Under the pieces are notes generated by a model, which was not told the origin of the DNA, searched no databases, and worked only from the letters and a program-made list of their open reading frames with translations. Below are positions 56,333 through 64,000 of a DNA stretch of 64,000 nt, in pieces (within the stretch, counting starts at the first letter, position 1; the number at the start of each line of letters is the position of its first letter). The DNA comes from Streptomyces sp. NBC_00102. Lineage in GTDB: Bacteria; Actinomycetota; Actinomycetes; Streptomycetales; Streptomycetaceae. The translations under genes were made by a program, and so were the position numbers. The stretch is taken from positions 124,001 to 188,000 of the forward strand of contig NZ_JAPEMC010000001.1 of NCBI RefSeq assembly GCF_026343115.1, given 5' to 3'.

Positions 56333-56770
56333 TCAGTCCGTGGCCGGGCGCTGGGACACGTGGGCGGCGACGACCCGCCAGCCCTGGGGGAACCGGAGCC
56401 AGGTCTGCGTCTGCCTGCCCGTTCCGGGGATGCCGTCACGGACGAACAGGGTGGTGGTGACGCCCATGTCCGTGCCGAAGGTGGTGACTTCGGTGCGTAC
56501 CCGGGTGCGGTCGAGCCCGGCGGTGGGGCGTGCGCGCCGGAAGGCGGCGATCTCCTCGGTGCCGAACAGCTCTTCCCCGGCGCCGACTCGGACGGTGTGC
56601 GGCGCGTCCCAGAAGAGTTCCTCCAGGACGGGGACGTCGTTGCCGGTGAGCGCCGCCTCGTAGGCATCGGCCAGCGCGCGTACCTCGGCGACGGTTCCGG
56701 GCAGGTTGACCGCGCCGGACGCGGGCGGCGGGGAAACCTCGGTCTGCGGCCCGGGTCGTGTCACGGTCAC
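56333..56770 (-). CDS. AtzH-like protein (DUF3225)
   Basis: The 145-aa protein starts at GTG 56770 (minus strand), five bases after GGAGG, overlapping the DUF1097 stop (GTGA). It has ELFWDAPHTVRVGAGEELFGTEEIAAFRRAR, GLDRTRVRTEVTTFGTDMGVTTT and GRQTQTWLRFPQGWRVVAAHVS, close to the AtzH/HpxZ family. AtzH acts in cyanuric acid breakdown; HpxZ is linked to oxalurate. It supports an N-heterocycle/ureido pathway here. Confidence 0.85.
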   Translation of the reverse strand: MTVTRPGPQTEVSPPPASGAVNLPGTVAEVRALADAYEAALTGNDVPVLEELFWDAPHTVRVGAGEELFGTEEIAAFRRARPTAGLDRTRVRTEVTTFGTDMGVTTTLFVRDGIPGTGRQTQTWLRFPQGWRVVAAHVSQRPATD

Positions 56771-57321
56771 CGGACCTCCGCGGTGGCGGGGGCCGGGGTG
56801 GTGTGGGCCGTGGGGGCAGGGACGCGGGCGAGGGTCGCCCAGTTGGCCAGGAACGCGTAGACGGGGCCGAGCGCGTTCATCGCGACGACGCTCACCCACG
56901 CTGCCCAGACGTTGCCGTGGTCGTAGCCGAAGCCGCCGAAGTAGGTGGCGAAGAACGAGGCGAATCCGAGGAACATGCCCGGGACCAGCGAGATCGGGCG
57001 GAGGCGGCCCGCGTACATCAGCGCGGTGTTCAGCACCAGGATGACCGCGCCGAGCAGGGCGTTCTGGGTCATTCGCCCACCGCCGACGTGCGGGGCGAGG
57101 TGCTGGTCGACGAGGACGATGGCCAGGGCGAAAGCGGAACCCACCGGCATGGCCGCCCAGAGGCGTTTGGCGTTCGCGAGGCTGGGGCCGCCCATGAGGT
57201 GCAGTCCGGCCCAGGAGATGAAGATCGCCCAGGGCGGCAGGTTGAGGGCTGTCCCGCCGACGAAGGCGGTGGTCGCGGCGAGGACGGACGCGGTGATCTC
57301 GTGCGGAATGCGTTCACTCAT
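56767..57321 (-). CDS. DUF1097-family membrane protein
   Basis: The 184-aa protein has five or six hydrophobic segments, including ITASVLAATTAFVGGTALNLPPWAIFISWAG, LLGAVILVLNTALMYAG and FLGFASFFATYFGG. This fits DUF1097 inner-membrane proteins, which occur near nucleobase and hydantoin catabolic genes. ATG at 57321 (minus strand) follows AGGAG by seven bases. It is coupled to the AtzH-like gene. Its function is unknown; a channel or permease partner is possible. Confidence 0.8.
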   Translation of the reverse strand: MSERIPHEITASVLAATTAFVGGTALNLPPWAIFISWAGLHLMGGPSLANAKRLWAAMPVGSAFALAIVLVDQHLAPHVGGGRMTQNALLGAVILVLNTALMYAGRLRPISLVPGMFLGFASFFATYFGGFGYDHGNVWAAWVSVVAMNALGPVYAFLANWATLARVPAPTAHTTPAPATAEVR

Positions 57322-57450
57322 GGCGTGCTCCTGACACGACGAAGGGAGATTTGGTACGAAGTGCGGTGCGGGGGAGGCGGACGGGCCCGGAGGGCCCGGA
57401 ACCAGACGGGCCGTACGGACGCCGGACGGCAGACGGCAGACGGCGGACAC

Positions 57451-57530
57451 GGAGGCTGGGGCGGGGGCTGGTGCTGGGGCGGGGGCGGGGCTGGTGCTGG
57501 GGCGGAGGCTGGGCGGGGCTGGGGCGGGGC
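57451..57530. repeat. G-rich low-complexity block with G-quadruplex potential
   Basis: The plus strand has about ten runs of three to five G separated by short CTGGTGCT- or C-type spacers. It lies between the amidohydrolase stop and the DUF1097 gene. Transcripts from the minus-strand genes would carry the C-rich strand, so any quadruplex would form in the DNA template strand. Confidence 0.8.
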
Positions 57531-58874
57531 TCAGGCGGCCCGGACCCGTCGGAATGCCGCGTCATCGCCGAGCACGTCCGGGGCGTCCGGGGTGTCCGGG
57601 GCGTCGGCGGCCTCGGGATCCGGTGCGTCGAGGAGTTCGGTCGTGCGGACGGTACGGGCGACGACGCGGCCCCGCTTGACGACCAGCCGGCGGTCCGGAC
57701 GGTCGGTCAGTACGTCCGCGTGGCGGCGGGTGCCGAGCACCACCAGGTCCGCCCGGGCGCCGGGGTGTATCCCGTAGCCCTCGTGGACTCCGGTGACACG
57801 GGCGGCTTCCGTGGTCGCCATGGCGAGGATCCGCGCGGTGTCGGCCGGACTTCCCATGTGGCAGGTCTGGGCGAGCAGCAGGCCGATGTCGAGCATGTCG
57901 GCGTTGCCGAACGGGGTGAAGGCGTTGCGGACGTTGTTGGAGGAGTACGAGGTGACCACCCCGCCGTCGATCAGTTCGCGCACCGGGGTCACGCCCCGGC
58001 GCACGGCGTGTGCGTCGCCGCGTCCCCCAATGTGCAGGTCGGTGGCGGGCAGCGCGACCACCGCGACCCCCGCCTCCGCGAGCCGTGCGACGACCTCGGC
58101 CCGCTCCGCGGGCGGAAGGGCGGCGAGCGAGGTCACATGCCCCAGCGTCACCCGGCCGCCGAGGCCGTACTGACGTGTCGCGTCGGCGATCGCCCCGGCG
58201 AGGGCGAAACGGCCGTCGGAGGTGTCGTCGGCGAAGTCCGCGTGCAGGTCCGCCGGTACCCCGAATTCGACGGCGAGGCCGAGCACGGTGTCGATGTGGC
58301 GACGACAGGCGTCGACGTCCGTCTCGTTGTATGCACAGCCCCCGACGACGTCCGCTCCCCGTCGGAGCGCCTCTCTCAGGAGGTCGTAGGTGCCCGGCGC
58401 CCGCTCGATGCCCTCCTGTGGGAATGCGACGACTTGGAGGTCCACCAAGTGGCTCTGACTTTCACGGAGTTCGAGCATCACGTCGAGCCCGGTCAGGCCG
58501 CCGATCGGATCGACGTCCGGATGTGCGCGGATCAGGGTGGTGCCGTTGGCCACGGCCCACCGGAGTACCCGCAGCGCGCGGGCACGGACCGACGCGTGGG
58601 TGAACTCGCGCTTGAGTCTGCCGGTGACCTCGATAGCGCCGGCCAGCGTCCCCTCCGGATTGGGGCTCAGGGTGTCCAACAGCGCCTTGTCCAGGTGCAG
58701 ATGGGGCTCGATGAATCCGGGGACGACCACGAGTCCGCCGCAGTCGACGGTCTCACCTGCGGGCGTCCCCGCGGCGACCTCGCCCACCAGGGCGATCGTG
58801 CCGCCCGAGACGGCGATGTCCACCGGCGGGCGGCCTTCGGCGATCAGTGCGCGGCGCAGCACGAGGTCGTACAC
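57531..58874 (-). CDS. Amidohydrolase, cytosine-deaminase-like
   Basis: The 447-aa metal-dependent hydrolase has EPHLHLDKALLDT near residue 57, DLHADFADDTSD, VTLGHVTSLAAL and SYSSNNVRNAFTPFGNADML. These match the cytosine deaminase branch of the amidohydrolase superfamily, which deaminates cytosine, creatinine, isoguanine or triazine-like rings. It is the first gene of the minus-strand operon. A TGTATACA site lies 66 bp before the start. The C-terminal tail has repeated DAPD units (about 415-435). Confidence 0.9.
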   Translation of the reverse strand: MYDLVLRRALIAEGRPPVDIAVSGGTIALVGEVAAGTPAGETVDCGGLVVVPGFIEPHLHLDKALLDTLSPNPEGTLAGAIEVTGRLKREFTHASVRARALRVLRWAVANGTTLIRAHPDVDPIGGLTGLDVMLELRESQSHLVDLQVVAFPQEGIERAPGTYDLLREALRRGADVVGGCAYNETDVDACRRHIDTVLGLAVEFGVPADLHADFADDTSDGRFALAGAIADATRQYGLGGRVTLGHVTSLAALPPAERAEVVARLAEAGVAVVALPATDLHIGGRGDAHAVRRGVTPVRELIDGGVVTSYSSNNVRNAFTPFGNADMLDIGLLLAQTCHMGSPADTARILAMATTEAARVTGVHEGYGIHPGARADLVVLGTRRHADVLTDRPDRRLVVKRGRVVARTVRTTELLDAPDPEAADAPDTPDAPDVLGDDAAFRRVRAA

Positions 58875-58939
58875 GGTTGTCCCCTTCTGACGGCCCGGAG
58901 TTCCGGATCGGAGCCGACGCCACTGCGACGTCCAGAAGG

Positions 58940-58947
58940 TGTATACA
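58940..58947. promoter_or_regulatory. Predicted GntR site before amidohydrolase operon
   Basis: TGTATACA, a perfect palindrome, followed by GAGG. It matches the site at 59773-59782 over TGTATRCARAGG. GntR/FCD regulators bind short AT-centred palindromes of this type. Confidence 0.6.
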
Positions 58948-59063
58948 GAGGCCGGGTTACGGGTTTCGGCGTCTCGCGTGACGCCGCTGTTTCCGACATC
59001 TCGCAGCGGCGCGCCGCGTCACTGCCGCACCGGACCAGGCGACAACCGGGACATGAGGGTCCA

Positions 59064-59717
59064 TCAGCGTTTGCCGCGCAGGCGGTAGGCGGCCTGAGCA
59101 CGTCTGATGTGGTCGGCCACCCGCTCGCGGGCGGCGTCCGGGTCCCGCCGACGCAACGCCTCGACGATGGCCTCGTGTTCGGCCCAGGAGTCCGGGGCGC
59201 GCCTGGGGAGTTCCACTGAATACACCCACGAGATCTTGTATCCGAGCTGGGCGACGAGCGCCGCCATGGTCGGGCTGCCCGAGGCCTCGGCGAGCACCTG
59301 GTGGAAGCGGGTGTTCAGGACCGCGAGCCCGGACGAGGAGCCCGTCTCCAGGATCTCCCGGGCCTCCGCCAGCAGCAGTTCGAGCGTCGCGAGATGCACC
59401 GCGGTACGGCGGGTGGCGGCGCGCTCGGCGCCGAACGGCTCGATGAGCAGCCGGATCCCCAGCAGGTCCTCCGCCTCCTCGTCGCCCAACTCGGCCACGA
59501 ACGTGCCCCCGTAGGGTCGCGAGTGCACGAACCCCTCCGATTCCAGGGTGCGCAGGGCTTCCCGTACGGGGATGCGCGAGACCCGGTAGCGCGCCGCCAG
59601 CCGTTCCTCGGTGAGCCGGTCCCCCGGGGCGAACACCCGGGTGATGACGTCGTTCCTGAGGGCGTCGCACACCGACTGCCCCGTGTCCCGCCTCCGCACC
59701 GTGCCGACTTCGGCCAT
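59064..59717 (-). CDS. GntR-family regulator (FCD type)
   Basis: The 217-aa protein has the GntR winged helix LRNDVITRVFAPGDRLTEERLAARYRVSRIPVREALRTLESEGFV and a C-terminal all-helical FCD domain with the metal ligands expected in NTRFHQVLAEASG and DHIRRA. ATG at 59717 (minus strand) was chosen because GGTGGAG precedes it; the longer start at 59795 would overlap the divergent promoter. It lies between the amidohydrolase operon and the formamidase operon and probably represses both. Confidence 0.92.
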   Translation of the reverse strand: MAEVGTVRRRDTGQSVCDALRNDVITRVFAPGDRLTEERLAARYRVSRIPVREALRTLESEGFVHSRPYGGTFVAELGDEEAEDLLGIRLLIEPFGAERAATRRTAVHLATLELLLAEAREILETGSSSGLAVLNTRFHQVLAEASGSPTMAALVAQLGYKISWVYSVELPRRAPDSWAEHEAIVEALRRRDPDAARERVADHIRRAQAAYRLRGKR

Positions 59718-59772
59718 CGCTCCACCTCTCGGTTCGGGCCGGCACGCGAAGGGGTTAACCGGCCTGTAACGG

Positions 59773-59782
59773 TTGTATGCAA
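59773..59782. promoter_or_regulatory. Predicted GntR site before formamidase operon
   Basis: TTGTATGCAA, followed by AGG, shares 12 bases (TGTATRCARAGG) with the site near 58940. It lies 12 bp before the formamidase ATG and about 55 bp before the divergent GntR gene, where binding would regulate both. Confidence 0.6.
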
Positions 59783-59793
59783 AGGTCAGCGCC

Positions 59794-60921
59794 ATGAGCG
59801 TACTTCAGCCCCACGACGGTGCGACCGAAGGTTCGGCCTACCTCGCCGCGGAACGCGGTTCGACCGCCTGGGGGTTGCTCCCCAACGCCGCTTCCCGTCC
59901 CGTACTCACGGTGGAGTCCGGCGCTGTCGTGTGCCTCGACACCACGAGCCACGAGGGCATCCTGCCGGACCAGGGGCGCGACCCGGTGAAGTTCTTCGCC
60001 GAAGCCGGGATACACGAGCGGGACATCCTCCGCGATGCCGTCGAACTAGCGGCGTCCGATGAGCCGTTCGACCCTCGGGTGCAGGGTCCCCACGTGGTCA
60101 CGGGTCCGGTCGCGGTCCGCGGCGCGCGCCCCGGCGACGTTCTGGAGGTCGAGGTCCTGCGGCTGCGGCGGCGTACCGACTACGGGGTGATCAGCAACCG
60201 GCACGGCCGCGGTGCGCTGCCCGGCGAGTACCCGGTACCGGGGCCGGACCACGAGGACGGACTCCCGGTACCGGCAGTGTCCCTGGTCGCCCACGTCGAC
60301 CCGGACGGCCGCGGACGGCTCCCGGTCGGCGACGGGCGCGACATCCGTTTCCCGCTCGCCCCCTTCCTCGGCATCATGGGCGTCGCTCCCGCGACGGACT
60401 CGCCCGTCCACTCCGTGCCGCCCGGCGCGCACGGCGGCAACCTGGACATACGGCTCCTGGGTGAAGGGTCGCGCCTCTTCCTGCCGGTCCAGGTGCCCGG
60501 GGCCATGTTCTACGCGGGCGACCCGCACTTCTCCCAGGGCGACGGGGAGGTCGCGCTCACCGCCTTCGAGGCCCCGCTGCGTGCCACGCTCCGGCTGACC
60601 CTCCACAGCGACGCGCCCGCCCGGCAGCTCGCGTCCCGGCTCGCCGGTCCGTACGCCGAGACCGCCGGCCATTACCTGGTGACCGGCCTGGACGAGGATC
60701 TGGACGAAGCCGTCCGCAAGGCGACCCGGTCGGCCCTCGCCTACCTGTCCGAACGCTGCTCACTGCCGGGCGCCGTGGCGCTCGCCTATCTGAGCGCGGC
60801 GGTCGACCTGCGCATATCGCAGGTGGTCGACCGGGTGAAGGGCGTCCATGTGTGCCTGCCGAAGGCTGATCTGCACCCCCTGCTCACCGGCGCAGCCGCC
60901 TCGAAGGAGCCGACCCGATGA
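59794..60921 (+). CDS. Acetamidase/formamidase family protein
   Basis: The 375-aa protein has the FmdA/AmdA pattern: VESGAVVCLDTTSHEG, RGARPGDVLEVEVL, PLAPFLGIMGVAP, VPPGAHGGNLDIRLLGEGSRLFLPV and AMFYAGDPHFSQGDGEVALTAFEAP. Members hydrolyse formamide or short amides to ammonia and acid. ATG 59794 follows AAGG. It overlaps the second amidase gene by four bases. It may remove a one- or two-carbon amide made upstream in the pathway. Confidence 0.92.
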   Translation: MSVLQPHDGATEGSAYLAAERGSTAWGLLPNAASRPVLTVESGAVVCLDTTSHEGILPDQGRDPVKFFAEAGIHERDILRDAVELAASDEPFDPRVQGPHVVTGPVAVRGARPGDVLEVEVLRLRRRTDYGVISNRHGRGALPGEYPVPGPDHEDGLPVPAVSLVAHVDPDGRGRLPVGDGRDIRFPLAPFLGIMGVAPATDSPVHSVPPGAHGGNLDIRLLGEGSRLFLPVQVPGAMFYAGDPHFSQGDGEVALTAFEAPLRATLRLTLHSDAPARQLASRLAGPYAETAGHYLVTGLDEDLDEAVRKATRSALAYLSERCSLPGAVALAYLSAAVDLRISQVVDRVKGVHVCLPKADLHPLLTGAAASKEPTR

Positions 60922-62147
60922 CCTCCGTCCGCACCTCGCCCGCCGCGGATCCCGCTCCGCTGCCGCTGATCGGGCCGTACGTCCCCTGGCTGCCCGTGGC
61001 CGGCCTGCCCGAACCCGCCGCGGGACGAGGGCTGTCCGGTGCCCGGATCGCGGTCAAGGACGTCATCGACCTCGCGGGCACGCCCACCGGCAACGGCCAC
61101 CCGCTCCTGCTCGCGGAAGCCGTACCCGCCACGCGTCACGCCGACTGCCTGGGCCGGCTGATCGACGCCGGAGCCGTCCCGGCGGGCAAGGCCCACACCG
61201 ACGAACTCGCCTACAGCCTGGGCGGAACCAACGCCCACTACGGCGCACCCGCCAATCCGGCGGCGCCCGGGCATCTCTGCGGCGGCTCCTCCAGCGGGAC
61301 CGCCGCGGCCGTCGCCGGACGCCTCGCCGACATCGGACTCGGCACGGACACCGCCGGTTCCATCCGGGTCCCCGCCTCCTACTGCGGCCTGTACGGGCTG
61401 CGCCCCAGCCACGCCCGCGCCGACCGGACCGGTATCAGCCCGTTGGCCCCTTCGTTCGACACCCCGGGCCTCCTCACCCGCTCGCTGCCCCTGCTGCGGG
61501 ACGCCGCGGCTGCCCTGCTGGCGGGTACGGAGGCGGACGACCGGGCGCCCGTCCGGGTCCTCGCCCCGGCCGACCTCTGGTCCCTGGCGACCGGCCCGGT
61601 CCGCGCGGCGCTGGCGCCCGCCCTCGACCGGCTCGTGGAGGGACTGGACCTGCCGCTCGACCGCTCCCCGCTCTTCGACGGCCTGGCCCCGGTCCCGCAC
61701 ACCGAGGCACGGGACGCCTTCAAGACGGTGCAGGCCGCGGAGGTCTGGCGGGCCCACGGCCCGTGGGTGACGCGGGCCCGTCCGGCCTTCGGCCCCCACG
61801 TCGCCGAGAGGCTGCGGATCGCCGCCGGGGTGGACGGCGCCCGCGAGGAGGCCGCCCGGGCGCGCGTCTCGGCCGTCGCGCGGTGGCTCGGCCGTCGGCT
61901 GGACGGTGCCGTACTGGCGATTCCCGCCACGCCGACCCCCGCACCGGCCCACGCCTCCACGTCGTCGGCGGACCGTGACGCCCTGCTCGCGCTGACGTGC
62001 CTGGCGGGTCTGGGCGGGCTGCCTGCCCTGACCGTCCCCGGTCCCCGGTCGGAAGGACTGCCGGTGGGACTCTGCCTGTTGACCGTCCCGGGCGGGGACG
62101 AACGGCTCATCGCCGCAGGCATGTCGATGGAGCCCCGCCGCGCTTAG
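60918..62147 (+). CDS. Amidase (AtzE/GatA-like)
   Basis: The 409-aa enzyme has the amidase signature: Lys in ARIAVKDVIDLAG, LCGGSSSGTAAAVAG and GLGTDTAGSIRVPAS, so the Lys-Ser-Ser set is intact. It is shorter than many amidases, like AtzE-type enzymes. It is coupled (ATGA) to the formamidase gene. Two different amidases and a formamidase in one island suggest stepwise removal of amide nitrogens from one substrate. Confidence 0.92.
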   Translation: MTSVRTSPAADPAPLPLIGPYVPWLPVAGLPEPAAGRGLSGARIAVKDVIDLAGTPTGNGHPLLLAEAVPATRHADCLGRLIDAGAVPAGKAHTDELAYSLGGTNAHYGAPANPAAPGHLCGGSSSGTAAAVAGRLADIGLGTDTAGSIRVPASYCGLYGLRPSHARADRTGISPLAPSFDTPGLLTRSLPLLRDAAAALLAGTEADDRAPVRVLAPADLWSLATGPVRAALAPALDRLVEGLDLPLDRSPLFDGLAPVPHTEARDAFKTVQAAEVWRAHGPWVTRARPAFGPHVAERLRIAAGVDGAREEAARARVSAVARWLGRRLDGAVLAIPATPTPAPAHASTSSADRDALLALTCLAGLGGLPALTVPGPRSEGLPVGLCLLTVPGGDERLIAAGMSMEPRRA

Positions 62148-62160
62148 TGGACGTCTCATT

Positions 62161-62180
62161 AGGCGCATTGACGTGCGCCT
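62161..62180 (+). terminator. Short hairpin after the amidase operon
   Basis: AGGCGC and GCGCCT pair across an eight-base loop, 13 bp past the amidase stop. The stem is only six pairs, so its strength as a terminator is modest. Confidence 0.45.
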
Positions 62181-62261
62181 GGTCGTGCTGCTGATGGAGG
62201 GGAGTCAGCGGGGCAGGCGGATTTGCTGTTGGTGAGGTGGCTGACGAGCTAGCCTCCCGGA

Positions 62262-62969
62262 GTGGGGATATTGATGCGCTTGGCGGCTCGGGTCAGCCAT
62301 CTGAGGAAGGGGCAGTCCAAGGTCGTCTTGGTGTTGTCCGGGGGGTACCGGGGGCCGTTTGAGGGGGAGCGGATCTGGCGAACGGTGCGCCGAGGCGTAC
62401 GCATCGCAGGTGCCTTGGATTCGAGCCCGCCGGACGTCTGGATCTACGGGGCCGACTGTCAACGCCTCCCCGCGATCAAGAGCGGCTCTCTCGAGGCGTG
62501 GATCGCGGACTGGGCCGTCCTGGCGAGGAGCCCTGTATTCGGCAAGTCCAGTGAGAACGGCAATCCGCTGGCCCGTTCGATAGGGGAGTACGGGCTGTTC
62601 GAAGGCGGCAGTGTCGCCAGTGCGATGGAGGTGCTGCGGAAGGAGTATGAGGGCTCCCGTGTACCGGTCCTTGTGCTCTTCCACGTGGAGTCGATGGAGG
62701 GCGAGGACAGTCGTGTCGCCAGGCAGTTGGAGAAGGCGTCGGGCAAGCCGCTGTTCTGGCAGTTCTTCGCCCAGTTGGACGAGATGTCCTGGTCGGTGCT
62801 GGACCGCTTGGACGACGTGCGCCGGGAACGCCCGAGCATCACGAACGCGCACTACAACACCTCGTGGGACATGGACACATCAGTCGGCATGGACACCTTC
62901 ATGCAGTACGGGATGATCAAGCCCTATGCGCGCTGGGTGAGAAGTTCACGCCGGCGGACGCTGGGGTGA
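62262..62969 (+). CDS. VWA/TerF-like protein with degenerate MIDAS
   Basis: The 235-aa protein starts MGILMRLAARVSHLRKG. A VWA-like core follows: VVLVLSGGYRG where the metal site DxSxS would be, ALDSSPPDVWIYGADC, and VPVLVLFHVESMEGEDSRVARQLEKASGKPLFWQFF. The last motif resembles TerF/TerD-linked VWA proteins of tellurite-type stress operons. The metal-binding Asp and Ser are missing, so binding is probably metal-free. GTG 62262 fits homologous starts; ATG 62274 is an alternative. The C-terminus abuts a transposase remnant but seems nearly complete. Confidence 0.7.
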   Translation: MGILMRLAARVSHLRKGQSKVVLVLSGGYRGPFEGERIWRTVRRGVRIAGALDSSPPDVWIYGADCQRLPAIKSGSLEAWIADWAVLARSPVFGKSSENGNPLARSIGEYGLFEGGSVASAMEVLRKEYEGSRVPVLVLFHVESMEGEDSRVARQLEKASGKPLFWQFFAQLDEMSWSVLDRLDDVRRERPSITNAHYNTSWDMDTSVGMDTFMQYGMIKPYARWVRSSRRRTLG

Positions 62970-63790
62970 TCCGTGCTCTCCGCCGTGACCCTGCGGTAGC
63001 GGATCAGGATCGCGGCGATGCCGACAAAGGCGAGGAAATGCTCGGCCTTGCGTTCGTAGCGACGGTGCAGACGACGGCAACCATTGAGCCAGGACATTGT
63101 TCGCTCGACGACCCAGCGGTGACGTCCCAGACGATCGGAGGGTTCGATGCCGCGGCGGGCGATGCCGCGGCGTGATCTGTCGGCGGCGGAGCCATCGGCG
63201 CAGGTGGTCGAAGTCGTAGCCGTTGTCCGCGTGCAGCTTGGCCGGACCTCGGCGCCGTGGCCCGTAGCGCGAGCGGATCGGAGGGATGCCGCGCATCAGC
63301 GGGATCAGGGCCTGACTGTCGTGCAAGTCGGCGGCTGAGATGCCCACCGAGATCAGCCGGCCGTTACGGTCGACGATGAGATGGATTTTCGATCCGCTCT
63401 TGCCACGATCGGTCGGATTCGATCCCGTCAACCGCTCCCTTTGAGGCCCCGGACACTGACCGAGTCGATCGCGCACCGCGACCAGTCCAACTCACCGCGC
63501 GCGCCGAGCTCGTCCAGTACCAGGCGCTGCAGCCTGCCCCACACGGGAGCTCTGCACCACTCGGCGAAACGGCGATGCGCAGTTGTCCCGGACGGCCCGA
63601 AGCCTGGTGGCAGTTGCCGCCACGCGCAACCTGCCGTGGCCACGAACACGATGGCGGCCAACACCTGCCGATCCCCATCCTGCGGGGGCTGGCTCTGGAA
63701 CCTGTGTCGTGCGTGGTGCCGGGGCAGGTGTTGCCGTGGGAACGGGAGTTGTGACGGATCTTGGGAGCAACCACCGCATTTCAGAGGGAC
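62950..63790 (-). pseudogene. IS5-family transposase remnant
   Basis: Three frames on the minus strand together rebuild a transposase: an N-terminal part with DRQVLAAIVFVATAGCAWRQLPPGFGPSG and ELDWSRCAIDSVSVRGLKG (about 63430-63690), a middle part with LTGSNPTDRGKSGSKIHLIVD and KLHADNGYDFDHLRRWL (about 63180-63430), and a C-terminal part with GRHRWVVERTMSWLNGCRRLHRRYERKAEHFLAFVG (about 62970-63170). The breaks are near 63435 (-1 shift at CTCAAAGGGAGC), near 63175 and near 63690. The first could be a programmed shift, as in IS427-type elements; the others mark decay. Terminal repeats were not found. Confidence 0.85.
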
Positions 63791-63857
63791 ACCCGCGCTG
63801 TTCTGCCAGCGGCGAATCCCGCCCGATCGGACCCGACGATCACTACGGTCCAGTCTC

Positions 63858-64000
63858 ATGACGACGATTACCACGCGCACGGTCCAGTACCCGGCCGACG
63901 GTCTGACGATGGTCGGGCACCTCGCGCTCCCGGCCGGTATCGACCGCCGGCCCGCGGTGCTGGTCGGACCGGAGGGCACGGGGCTCAGTGACGTCGAGCG
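63858..64000 (+). CDS. Dienelactone-hydrolase-like gene, 3' end cut by window
   Basis: Only the first 47 residues are visible: MTTITTRTVQYPADGLTMV followed by GHLALPAGIDRRPAVLVGPEGTGLSD. The pattern (tag-like start, then PAVLVGPEGTGLS) matches the first strand and loop of dienelactone hydrolase alpha/beta-hydrolases. The nucleophile Cys and the rest lie outside the window. Function cannot be fixed. Confidence 0.65.
   Translation, partial: MTTITTRTVQYPADGLTMVGHLALPAGIDRRPAVLVGPEGTGLSDVE

Overview
The window looks like chromosomal DNA from a Streptomyces or a close relative. GC content is very high with strong GC bias at third codon positions, GTG and TTG starts are common, four-base start/stop overlaps are frequent, and the gene content is typical of the genus (MbtH/NRPS, PcaV-type MarR, FUSC, twin-arginine secreted enzymes). 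Rare TTA codons, the target of the bldA tRNA in Streptomyces, occur in the NRPS cluster. No rRNA, tRNA or CRISPR array was seen.

Layout. (1) 0.4-14.6 kb: a compact nonribosomal peptide cluster. It holds a TTA-containing 18-codon leader ORF, a TauD/SyrP-type dioxygenase, an MbtH protein, an unrecognised 84-aa protein, a C-A-PCP synthetase, a C-A(MT)-PCP-C synthetase, a FAAL-type acyl-AMP ligase and a P450. A 162-bp MITE-like inverted-repeat element lies just before the first synthetase. (2) 14.6-16.8 kb: a repeat- and hairpin-rich gap, a tandem GNAT acetyltransferase and a MarR regulator. (3) 17.0-28.1 kb: a PcaV-like repressor divergent from pcaI-J-H-G-B-L (protocatechuate branch of the beta-ketoadipate pathway; no pcaF). 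Convergent to these are 3-dehydroshikimate dehydratase, quinate/shikimate dehydrogenase, type II dehydroquinase and an FAD oxidoreductase. Together they would carry quinate/shikimate to protocatechuate and on to succinyl-CoA and beta-ketoadipyl-CoA.

(4) 28.2-39.2 kb: a minus-strand operon (ALDH, TPP enzyme, and a Liv-type ABC importer with LivM and LivG fused), divergent from an IclR regulator, a class III CoA transferase and a citryl-CoA-lyase-like protein. This looks like uptake and CoA-dependent breakdown of an unknown organic acid. (5) 39.4-46.4 kb: a Tat-exported PQQ dehydrogenase with a metal-less cupredoxin domain, a ThuA-like exported protein, and pqqABCDE to make the cofactor. Blocks 4 and 5 share a promoter pattern: a nine-base CCCTTGCCA block, 17 bp, then TANNNT. 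(6) 46.8-49.7 kb: a MerR regulator with a probable leaderless promoter, then alcohol dehydrogenase, cupin and aldo-keto reductase, closed by a strong hairpin.

(7) 49.9-53.0 kb: a small secreted SH3-like protein, then a TetR regulator divergent from a FUSC-type membrane protein. (8) 53.2-62.1 kb: a probable N-heterocycle/amide catabolic island with a GntR regulator, cytosine-deaminase-like amidohydrolase, DUF1097 membrane protein, AtzH-like protein, NCS1 permease, two amidases and an acetamidase/formamidase. Two matching TGTATRCA sites probably bind the GntR protein. (9) 62.2-64.0 kb: a VWA/TerF-like protein with a degenerate metal site, a decayed IS5-family transposase, and the start of a dienelactone-hydrolase-like gene cut by the window edge.

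No single gene is certainly a new system. The best candidates for new biology are the TTA-gated NRPS cluster with unusual domain termini, the paired PQQ-dehydrogenase/PQQ-synthesis/organic-acid regulon, and the uncharacterised amidase island.
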